This document shows, one piece after another, positions 61,201 through 64,000 of a stretch of DNA of 64,000 bases. Each line of letters begins with the position of its first letter. Within the stretch, counting starts at the first letter, position 1. The translations under genes were made by a program, and so were the position numbers. Source of the stretch: Phalacrocorax aristotelis (Eukaryota; Chordata; Aves; Suliformes; Phalacrocoracidae); assembly GCF_949628215.1 (NCBI RefSeq), contig NC_134283.1, forward strand, positions 12,647,638 to 12,711,637. Reading direction: 5' to 3'. The notes beneath the pieces were generated by a model. The model saw only the letters and a list, made by a program, of their open reading frames with translations, ran no database searches and was not told where the DNA came from.

Positions 61201-62329
61201 TTGCAGATTGCTTATCAGGAATTAGTTCCAGTGTTTTGACAAAGAAGTGGCACAATCTGAAGTGTAAAAATAAATACTATATTCAATTATTATTTATGTA
61301 TAATAGAAGTCACAGAATGTAACTCTAGTTATTTCTATAGTGAACCCCACTTTGTGTGACCAGCAATAAACATTAAATCAGTACATTCACTAACTGCTAA
61401 AATATCCAAAATGGAAAGATTCTTGTGGCTCAATTTAGTTTCTTTTTCATGTTGTATCAGAACTCTCCAGTGGTATTCCTGTGCTGAAGATGAGCCATGG
61501 CTCAGGTTTTGTCATGCTGCAGTTTCCAAGTCACCTGAACGTAGCAGACGAAAAATGGCACCAACTAGAAGTCAGAACCAATGGTCAGGTCAGTTATTTG
61601 ACTTCCCCCCCCCCACCACATCAGGATATTTGTATTTCCAATAACGTTTGCCTATGCAGAAACAGGAAGGTAGGAAAAACAGACTGGGTGATTACATGTA
61701 TTGTTCTAACTGTGCATGTAGATTTGACGAATGATACAAATTTTGGTAAGGCAGTGTTGTCAGTTCCAAATATATCTATGTTGTAATCCATATTCCAGGA
61801 TCAGAAGAATCTTTTTTTCCTATTTTTTAAGCTCTGCAACACGTGTGGGATGTGCATAAAGGCTTAGCTGTAATTTGCACATTCAGTGTACACATTTGGA
61901 CGCTGAAATCCATTACGTATGCACAAAAAGCAGATAATTATTTATTTGCAAGTGCAGTTACAGTTTTTGTGAAAATAGTTGGACTACTCAGAAGCATAAA
62001 TTAAATGCAGTGAAGTGCCTTTTTTATTTCAATGATTCTGTTTTGAGTTTACTGCTTATTGCAAGATGGAAAATGGAGCAGGAAAAAATCCAGCCCTTTT
62101 TGCTTGATGATATGCAAAAATAAAAAGGTGAAAATTCGATACAACTTCTTTATTGAATTTTACAGAAATGCTTAATTCAGCAATCCTGTGCTTTGATGTA
62201 GGAGGTTCGATTCACTTTGGATCATTGCAGTGCAGCCGTTGTTTCCGAGATAGAAGGAGTAGGCAAATGGCTGTCCACTGAAGATCGTACAAATTGTGAA
62301 GTCTTTGGGTCTGTTCCACGAAGAGCAAG
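9186..62329 (+). CDS. Type III classic cadherin (Hz-cadherin / DN-cadherin-like), spliced, 3' incomplete
   Basis: Twenty-five exons join in frame into about 2,293 codons plus two bases. The ATG at 9186 has G at -3 and G at +4 and opens a signal peptide (residues 1 to about 24). About 17 EC repeats follow (residues 31 to about 1870). Next come a membrane-proximal domain (about 1875-2050) with the order typical of CadN-type cadherins ([35 protein letters not shown]), a cysteine box (about 2055-2115), a six-cysteine EGF (C2115, C2123, C2129, C2138, C2140, C2149) and a LamG domain ending near DHC at 2258-2260. FAT and CELSR proteins share EC, EGF and LamG modules but lack the membrane-proximal domain. 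The inferred role is calcium-dependent homophilic adhesion at the cell surface; chicken Hz-cadherin has been reported in retinal horizontal cells. Remaining EGF/LamG units, the membrane segment and the catenin-binding tail lie outside the window. Identity as Hz-cadherin itself, not a paralogue, is inferred. Confidence 0.9.
10357..10413 (+). repeat. Short direct duplication, 24 bp twice
   Basis: tttagcatcaggtgttatat and its continuation (10357-10380) recur with two substitutions at 10390-10413, separated by 9 bp. The pair sits just inside intron 1 at the edge of the CpG island. Confidence 0.8.
13391..13815 (-). repeat. Unclassified interspersed repeat, copy 1 (inverted relative to copy 2)
   Basis: The segment matches the reverse complement of about 36798-37219 almost base for base. 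I counted only a handful of substitutions and one single-base indel across the core, while both flanks diverge abruptly. It is GC-richer than its surroundings and has open frames on both strands, with no recognisable protein. Ends begin near tcctcctgctccctgg, and no clear target duplication is visible. It could be an LTR or a non-autonomous element of a recently active family. Boundaries are approximate, and the strand given is relative to copy 2. Confidence 0.8.
19153..19746 (-). mobile_element. Solo LTR of an avian ERV (ERVL-like), 594 bp
   Basis: The element starts tgtcgtgg and ends ccacgaca, giving the TG...CA termini and short terminal inverted repeats of an LTR. It is flanked by a perfect 5-bp duplication, caggt (19148-19152 and 19747-19751). 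Its inner end carries the motif seen at the 5' end of common bird ERVL-type LTRs, here on the minus strand (gctgggatagagttaatttt). No internal retroviral coding sequence is attached, so it is a solo LTR left by recombination. The family name is from memory of avian LTRs and needs a repeat-library match. Confidence 0.9.
21373..21437 (+). repeat. Three copies of the decamer tactactaat
   Basis: Perfect copies start at 21373, 21387 and 21428 within a TA-rich stretch of intron 1. The arrangement looks like decayed simple sequence. No function is apparent. Confidence 0.7.
21658..21695 (+). repeat. Tandem duplication of a 19-bp unit
   Basis: ttctgtaggaaaacaactg is followed at once by ttctgtaggaaagcagcta. 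This is a recent-looking tandem duplication in intron 1 with no apparent function. Confidence 0.75.
26154..26351 (+). CDS. Cadherin exon 2: end of EC3, start of EC4
   Basis: Residues 344-409, acceptor gttag|ga, donor gaag|gtaatt, phase 1 on both sides. It supplies the last beta strand of EC3 with an intact linker motif [10 protein letters not shown] (357-366) and the first half of EC4, including a calcium-binding-type DADEG. Confidence 0.88.
26352..27226 (+). other. Intron 2
   Basis: 875 bp, phase 1. The segment from about 26480 differs in composition from the intron ends and carries a reverse-strand AATAAA at 26500-26505, so it may contain an old inverted LTR or retrocopy. No boundary or family could be fixed. 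Confidence 0.6.
27227..27452 (+). CDS. Cadherin exon 3: rest of EC4, start of EC5
   Basis: Residues 410-484, acceptor ttttag|gt, donor aaatg|gtaagt, phase 1 in and phase 2 out. EC4 contains DTGWV and a VIAADK strand, but its end reads AGFRPPQF (461-467) and lacks the DxNDN calcium linker. EC5 begins with [10 protein letters not shown]. Confidence 0.88.
27453..29903 (+). other. Intron 3
   Basis: 2.45 kb of AT-rich intron with A and T tracts (for example around 28208-28221). No repeat family, missed exon or RNA gene was recognised. Confidence 0.7.
29904..30108 (+). CDS. Cadherin exon 4: EC5 body
   Basis: Residues 485-553, acceptor aaatgcag|ct, donor gctgag|gtaggt, phase 2 in and phase 0 out. 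Contains the EC signature [13 protein letters not shown] followed by the strand [10 protein letters not shown]. Calcium-binding acidic residues in the middle of the repeat are weaker than in its neighbours. Confidence 0.85.
30109..31658 (+). other. Intron 4
   Basis: 1.55 kb, phase 0, AT-rich. Nothing beyond short homopolymer runs was recognised. Confidence 0.7.
31659..31770 (+). CDS. Cadherin exon 5: end of EC5, start of EC6
   Basis: Residues 554-590, acceptor attaag|gt, donor caag|gttagt, phase 0 in and phase 1 out. It carries the EC5 linker [10 protein letters not shown], where cysteine replaces the second asparagine of DxNDN, and the [14 protein letters not shown] start of EC6. Confidence 0.87.
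31771..33079 (+). other. Intron 5
   Basis: 1.3 kb, phase 1, AT-rich. No repeat or gene recognised. Confidence 0.7.
33080..33329 (+). CDS. Cadherin exon 6: EC6
   Basis: Residues 591-673, acceptor taatag|tg, donor acaat|gtaaac, phase 1 in and phase 2 out. Covers nearly all of EC6: [33 protein letters not shown], and the linker VNDEAPVF (663-670). The base after the donor would read as an in-frame stop, so splicing here is required. Confidence 0.88.
33330..36245 (+). other. Intron 6
   Basis: 2.9 kb, phase 2. AT-rich with an A/C-rich low-complexity tract around 34576-34617. No gene recognised. Confidence 0.7.
36246..36388 (+). CDS. Cadherin exon 7: EC7, first half
   Basis: Residues 674-721, acceptor ttaacag|ct, donor gaaag|gtaata, phase 2 in and phase 1 out. 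Encodes [28 protein letters not shown] and the FVIDPKK strand just before the conserved glycine that splits the codon. Confidence 0.88.
36650..36733 (+). repeat. Imperfect tandem duplication
   Basis: The block gtcagtaacttaacagagag, ending in a gataac motif, is repeated with several substitutions and a short inserted copy of the cttaacag segment. It lies in intron 7, about 60 bp before the unclassified repeat. Confidence 0.65.
36798..37219 (+). repeat. Unclassified interspersed repeat, copy 2
   Basis: Near-identical inverted partner of 13391-13815 (see that entry). Open frames of 69 codons (+) and 120 codons (-) exist but show no protein family I recognise, and they match the frames of copy 1 only because the DNA is so similar. 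The flanks do not match those of copy 1, which supports independent insertion and argues against a segmental duplication of host DNA. Confidence 0.8.
39502..39674 (+). CDS. Cadherin exon 8: EC7, second half
   Basis: Residues 722-779, acceptor tttacag|gg, donor aaaag|gtaaat, phase 1 in and phase 0 out. Encodes [15 protein letters not shown] and the linker [10 protein letters not shown], a slightly altered DxNDN motif. Confidence 0.88.
39675..41368 (+). other. Intron 8
   Basis: 1.7 kb, phase 0. About 700 bp is a reverse-oriented CR1 fragment (40511-41215). The acceptor follows a long T tract (about 41337-41356). Confidence 0.8.
40511..41215 (-). mobile_element. CR1 LINE 3' fragment, reverse orientation
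   Basis: Read on the minus strand, the element shows [21 protein letters not shown] and [20 protein letters not shown], then in a shifted frame [20 protein letters not shown]. It finishes in the CR1 3' tail (on the plus strand atcatagaatcctagaatgg followed by gttggaagggacc). The frame is broken, unlike the CR1 copy at 8165, and the 5' end is truncated near 41215. It is another 3' fragment of a different CR1 subfamily lying in intron 8. Confidence 0.93.
41369..41537 (+). CDS. Cadherin exon 9: EC8, first half
   Basis: Residues 780-835, acceptor tcccag|tg, donor acacag|gtaaag, phase 0 in and phase 1 out. Encodes [31 protein letters not shown] and AFSIHPDT, an almost ideal EC repeat. The intron falls in the glycine of the DTG motif. 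Confidence 0.9.
41538..42316 (+). other. Intron 9
   Basis: 779 bp, phase 1, AT-rich with an A tract around 41989-42005. Nothing else recognised. Confidence 0.7.
42317..42487 (+). CDS. Cadherin exon 10: EC8, second half, start of EC9
   Basis: Residues 836-892, acceptor tttcag|ga, donor gaat|gtaatt, phase 1 on both sides. Encodes [19 protein letters not shown] and the linker [12 protein letters not shown], with the typical start of the next repeat, THYE. Confidence 0.88.
42488..43426 (+). other. Intron 10
   Basis: 939 bp, phase 1, AT-rich. Nothing recognised. Confidence 0.7.
43427..43599 (+). CDS. Cadherin exon 11: EC9, first half
   Basis: Residues 893-950, acceptor cattag|at, donor tctcag|gtatgg, phase 1 in and phase 0 out. 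Encodes [31 protein letters not shown] and [15 protein letters not shown]. An NAT glycosylation sequon is present. Confidence 0.88.
43600..44796 (+). other. Intron 11
   Basis: 1.2 kb, phase 0. Contains the 5' part of an ERVL-like LTR (44205 to about 44376). The rest is AT-rich. Confidence 0.75.
44205..44376 (+). mobile_element. Truncated LTR fragment, related to the two solo LTRs
   Basis: Begins tgtcctggttttggctggga and continues with the gagttaattttcttc block shared, in the opposite orientation, by the ends of the LTRs at 19153 and 48509. Similarity fades at about 44376 and no 3' end or target duplication is present. It differs from the other two in internal sequence, so it is a related subfamily and probably older. 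Confidence 0.82.
44797..44964 (+). CDS. Cadherin exon 12: EC9, second half, start of EC10
   Basis: Residues 951-1006, acceptor cttcag|ag, donor ttttg|gtaagg, phase 0 on both sides. It encodes [15 protein letters not shown]. The end of EC9 reads [12 protein letters not shown], where the calcium linker DxNDN is replaced by SAKNQ. EC10 begins [13 protein letters not shown]. Confidence 0.88.
44965..45559 (+). other. Intron 12
   Basis: 595 bp, phase 0. Nothing recognised. Confidence 0.7.
45560..45809 (+). CDS. Cadherin exon 13: EC10
   Basis: Residues 1007-1089, acceptor ttgcag|ac, donor aacag|gtgtgt, phase 0 in and phase 1 out. Encodes [20 protein letters not shown] and [17 protein letters not shown]. 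The usual TDxD acidic motif is replaced by TSPLGD, so one calcium-binding site of EC10 is probably weak. Confidence 0.86.
45909..46036 (+). CDS. Cadherin exon 14: EC10 linker, start of EC11
   Basis: Residues 1090-1132, acceptor ttttag|at, donor gtgag|gtaagt, phase 1 in and phase 0 out. Starts with a perfect linker DVNDNVPFF and continues with EC11: [20 protein letters not shown] and [11 protein letters not shown]. The preceding intron is only 99 bp, the shortest in the gene. Confidence 0.9.
46037..46901 (+). other. Intron 14
   Basis: 865 bp, phase 0, AT-rich. Nothing recognised. Confidence 0.7.
46902..47088 (+). CDS. Cadherin exon 15: EC11 body
   Basis: Residues 1133-1194, acceptor ctttag|at, donor tctg|gtaaga, phase 0 in and phase 1 out. 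Encodes [33 protein letters not shown] and a longer basic loop [14 protein letters not shown] before the last strand. Confidence 0.88.
47089..47824 (+). other. Intron 15
   Basis: 736 bp, phase 1. Nothing recognised. Confidence 0.7.
47825..47968 (+). CDS. Cadherin exon 16: end of EC11, start of EC12
   Basis: Residues 1195-1242, acceptor ctccag|ac, donor gaag|gtaaag, phase 1 on both sides. Encodes [17 protein letters not shown], an intact linker, and the EC12 start [19 protein letters not shown] with NDDDEG. Confidence 0.9.
47969..49949 (+). other. Intron 16
   Basis: 2.0 kb, phase 1. A 586-bp solo LTR (48509-49094) makes up about a third of it. The rest is AT-rich. Confidence 0.8.
48509..49094 (-). 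mobile_element. Solo LTR of an avian ERV (ERVL-like), 586 bp
   Basis: Begins tgtcgtggtttagcccc and ends aaaaccaggaca, with a perfect 5-bp target duplication, gctgt (48504-48508 and 49095-49099). It aligns along its length with the solo LTR at 19153-19746 in the same orientation, with scattered differences and small indels, and also with the end of the fragment at 44205. No internal viral sequence is attached. Confidence 0.9.
49950..50233 (+). CDS. Cadherin exon 17: EC12, start of EC13
   Basis: Residues 1243-1337, acceptor gacag|ga, donor cttcag|gtagtg, phase 1 in and phase 0 out. Encodes [35 protein letters not shown] and a degenerate linker [10 protein letters not shown], then the EC13 start [20 protein letters not shown]. 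The frame stays open for about 68 codons past the donor, but that extension has no cadherin features. Confidence 0.88.
50234..50756 (+). other. Intron 17
   Basis: 523 bp, phase 0. Nothing recognised apart from the short open extension of exon 17. Confidence 0.7.
50757..52368 (+). CDS. Cadherin exon 18: most of EC13, EC14-EC17 (1.6-kb exon)
   Basis: Residues 1338-1874, acceptor ttgtag|gt, donor acaaag|gtaagt, phase 0 in and phase 1 out. The single open exon carries more than four EC repeats. Successive linkers read [36 protein letters not shown] and [11 protein letters not shown]. Internal motifs include [39 protein letters not shown] and [16 protein letters not shown]. All other ECs after EC3 are split over two or three exons, so this one stands out. 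EC17 ends in YVYSYKG, which leads into the membrane-proximal domain. Confidence 0.93.
52369..54119 (+). other. Intron 18
   Basis: 1.75 kb, phase 1. AT-rich with no recognised repeat or missed exon. Confidence 0.7.
54120..54213 (+). CDS. Cadherin exon 19: start of the membrane-proximal classic-cadherin domain
   Basis: Residues 1875-1905, acceptor caacag|ga, donor ctcaa|gtgagg, phase 1 in and phase 2 out. Encodes [20 protein letters not shown] and NKTFLSEG. The [14 protein letters not shown] motif is characteristic of the CadN/Shotgun-type region between the last EC and the cysteine box, and it sets type III cadherins apart from FAT and CELSR. Confidence 0.88.
54214..55316 (+). other. Intron 19
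   Basis: 1.1 kb, phase 2, AT-rich. Nothing recognised. Confidence 0.7.
55317..55501 (+). CDS. Cadherin exon 20: membrane-proximal domain
   Basis: Residues 1906-1967, acceptor tctag|gt, donor tcgg|gttagt, phase 2 in and phase 1 out. Encodes [38 protein letters not shown] and NSATVRLSG, the EC-like second half of the type III membrane-proximal region. Confidence 0.9.
55714..55943 (+). CDS. Cadherin exon 21: membrane-proximal domain (EEFIRRD segment)
   Basis: Residues 1968-2044, acceptor ctcag|gt, donor atgag|gtatgt, phase 1 in and phase 0 out. Encodes [52 protein letters not shown], a conserved alpha/beta-looking segment found only in type III-like classic cadherins. The frame stays open for about 63 codons past the donor. 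Confidence 0.9.
55944..59114 (+). other. Intron 21
   Basis: 3.2 kb, phase 0. The AT-rich block 57150-57560 contains several TAATTA-type motifs (57314-57320 and 57451-57456) and little simple repeat, so it might be a conserved non-coding element. No gene or transposon was recognised. Confidence 0.6.
59115..59392 (+). CDS. Cadherin exon 22: cysteine box and start of EGF
   Basis: Residues 2045-2136, acceptor ttttag|at, donor tacag|gtgaga, phase 0 in and phase 2 out. Encodes [20 protein letters not shown], a cysteine box like that of Drosophila classic cadherins, then [15 protein letters not shown]. The EGF opens with [20 protein letters not shown]. The EGF is completed in exon 23. Confidence 0.92.
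59393..60239 (+). other. Intron 22
   Basis: 847 bp, phase 2. Contains a pure T tract of about 21 bases at 59723-59743. Nothing else recognised. Confidence 0.7.
60240..60454 (+). CDS. Cadherin exon 23: end of EGF, first half of LamG
   Basis: Residues 2137-2208, acceptor tttcag|at, donor aatag|gtactt, phase 2 in and phase 1 out. [12 protein letters not shown] finishes the EGF module. The laminin-G domain follows with [35 protein letters not shown] and ENFIAI, the typical first sheet of a LamG fold. Confidence 0.92.
60455..61460 (+). other. Intron 23
   Basis: 1.0 kb, phase 1, AT-rich. Nothing recognised. Confidence 0.7.
61461..61588 (+). CDS. Cadherin exon 24: LamG middle
   Basis: Residues 2209-2251, acceptor tatcag|aa, donor gtcag|gtcagt, phase 1 in and phase 0 out. 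Encodes [20 protein letters not shown] and [17 protein letters not shown]. The EKWHxLEV strand is a LamG hallmark. Confidence 0.9.
61589..62201 (+). other. Intron 24
   Basis: 613 bp, phase 0. Begins close to a C run at 61605-61614. Nothing else recognised. Confidence 0.7.
62202..62329 (+). CDS. Cadherin exon 25: end of LamG (last exon in the window)
   Basis: Residues 2252-2293 plus two bases, acceptor atgtag|ga, donor gcaag|gtacgt, phase 0 in and phase 2 out. Encodes [20 protein letters not shown] and [14 protein letters not shown]. The DHC of the LamG core is present. The splice donor shows that the gene continues beyond the window. Confidence 0.88.
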
Positions 62330-64000
62330 GTACGTTTCTGGAGATGCACTGAAAGACAGTTTATTGTAAGGCCTTTGAACATTTTTATCTATCAAACTGG
62401 AGCAAAATTTTTAATGACTAGGAGCCTAAAAGCATTTGCTTTTCTCTAAGACCTTTTGGGCCAAGTCTGGACCTTAAAGCAGTAAACAAATTTTAAGGAA
62501 CCAGTCTTCCTCTGAGTAGTGCTGCAATACTAAATGAAAACCCCAGAACATTATGTGGCTAGTACTGGAGCTTCTGTGGGCGCTGTGTGCCATCCCTTAC
62601 CCACAAGATTTCTCTCTATTTATCAAGTAATTGTTCTTGAAAACCTCACTAAATTAGGTCAGTTGACTTTTTAATGGCAATAACTCTGGATCCTCAACCA
62701 GTCTTACTATCTCATTGCTATAAGTCTGAAGGCTTCTGCTGACAACCTTGGGCGAATGTATTAAGGCAGACTAACACATCAGGGTTTCCAGCTGGTCCAA
62801 GGGTTACTCCTTTGTAGCAGAGTCAGAGGAAGTGCATGTGTATTCATGCCTCAGCTGTTTGCTGCCCAGCCTGGTTTGCTTGTATAAACTGCTGATTGAA
62901 GTGGACTGGTGCTGGTGCACCTGTGGGCTACAGCATCTCCTACTGAGACATACAATCCACCTGCACGTGTTTGACACCAAGCTGGGAGAAATGACCAGTA
63001 TGTTGGAAGGCATGGGTTGGAATTAAAAATGCAAAATTAAATTAAACAGAAAACAGGACCTGGAAATATACTGTATTTTTCCACTATGACAAAGGGCCAA
63101 GTGCTGCATGTAGGCAGAAATAACCAGCCTCACAAATACAGAGAAGGGAACAACTTCCACGTATCAGTAAAAGATACCAATGGTAGTTGGAAGGTGAGTC
63201 AGCAATGTCACAGTAACGTGAAAAAGGCAAGCACTACACAGTAACACCTCAACATGTGTCGATGTCTAAGATCTGGAAGATAATTCTTCCACGCTGGTTG
63301 CACTGTTGGGCCTCAGCTGGAGTTCTGGGTCCAGTTTGTGCACCACAGCACAGGACAGATGTGTACCAACTGTGTATAGTCCAGAGAAGAGCAATGACTA
63401 TAATCGGCTTGCCTTGAGAATAGTACCTATCAAGAATGAAGGAACTGAGGTCACTTAACTGAAGGAAGGGAAAGCTGAGGAGAGATATGATAAGTCTCAG
63501 TGTATATAAAAGAATACTACAAAGAGGATTTAGACAATCTCTTCTGTACAGGGCCTTAAGTTACAGTGAGGAATATTCAGGTTATATTTTAGAGAAACCT
63601 TTTTACTAATAAAGATACTTGAGCTGTGGAGTAGATAGTCCCAGTAAGTGTGCTGATTAGCATTGGGATTGGATCTTGTCAGCAGATGCATGGAGCCCTC
63701 CTGGTCATGAAAGGAGCACACAAAAAAGGAAAAAATGTAATAATAAATGAAAACAATTACTGAATTGGTAACTCAGCCGTCACAGGGTTTCTTTTTCCCT
63801 AAAATATGTGGAATTCGTTGGCTCAGAGAAATGATTGGAAGACATTACAGAGCCTGGACATGTGTACTACACCTTTTAGACCACACTGACTCAACTTCTA
63901 GGTTTCTGGCCTTTATCATACAAAAATCAGTTTTTGTTGCAGTATTCCTACAGTATAGGATGAATGTGCACACAGAAGCACTTGAAGGAGAATATGGTGT
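62330..64000 (+). other. Intron 25, running off the window
   Basis: 1.67 kb without a further exon that fits a phase-2 entry and the expected LamG/EGF sequence. About a third is a decayed CR1 fragment (62965-63550). Confidence 0.65.
62965..63550 (+). mobile_element. Decayed CR1 LINE fragment
   Basis: Scattered blocks follow the CR1 ORF2 order on the plus strand: gacaccaagctgggagaaat, then gggccaagtgctgcatgtag, gttctgggtccagtttgtg, and tccagagaagagcaatgac. The order parallels the intact frame at 8190-8888, but frameshifts and stops are frequent. This is an old copy with approximate boundaries. Confidence 0.75.

Noticed and set aside
9186..62329. Assignment to FAT, CELSR or dachsous family
   Set aside because: Those share EC (and some EGF/LamG) modules but lack the [15 protein letters not shown] / AEEFIRRD membrane-proximal region seen in exons 19-21.
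62832..63026. 64-codon frame after exon 25 as the next exon
   Set aside because: It lacks EGF or LamG features, has no matching phase-2 acceptor, and runs into CR1-derived sequence.

Overview
The window looks like avian nuclear DNA. It carries CR1 LINE fragments, solo LTRs of an avian ERV family with perfect 5-bp target duplications, a CpG-island promoter, and GT-AG introns in AT-rich sequence. The species cannot be fixed from the sequence alone.

One protein-coding gene dominates. It lies on the + strand, starts at an ATG at 9186 and runs past the right edge. I could join 25 coding exons (9186-62329) through 24 introns with the reading frame kept at every junction. They give about 2,293 codons of an incomplete protein: a signal peptide, about 17 extracellular cadherin (EC) repeats, a membrane-proximal non-chordate classic-cadherin domain, one complete EGF module and most of a laminin-G domain. 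This is the architecture of a type III classic cadherin, like Drosophila CadN and the vertebrate Hz-cadherin described from chicken retina. FAT, CELSR and clustered protocadherins do not fit. Further EGF/LamG modules, the transmembrane segment and the catenin-binding tail should lie beyond 64000.

Layout: 1-8160 is intergenic, AT-rich and without a gene I can support. A CR1 3' fragment (about 8165-8956, +) sits directly against the CpG island. The island (about 8985-10330) holds a GC box, an inverted CCAAT box, the start codon and a very GC-rich 1-kb first exon with EC1 to EC3. Intron 1 (15.9 kb) carries a solo LTR and one copy of an unclassified repeat. Exons 2-17 (26154-50233) are small and encode EC3 to EC13. 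Exon 18 (50757-52368) is a single 1.6-kb exon covering most of EC13 to EC17. Exons 19-22 encode the membrane-proximal domain and cysteine box, exons 22-23 the EGF module and exons 23-25 the LamG domain.

Mobile DNA is confined to introns and flanks: three CR1 fragments, two solo LTRs in the same orientation flanking exons 2-16, a truncated LTR of a related subfamily, and a nearly identical unclassified repeat pair in opposite orientation flanking exons 2-7. I found no tRNA, rRNA, CRISPR or second host gene.
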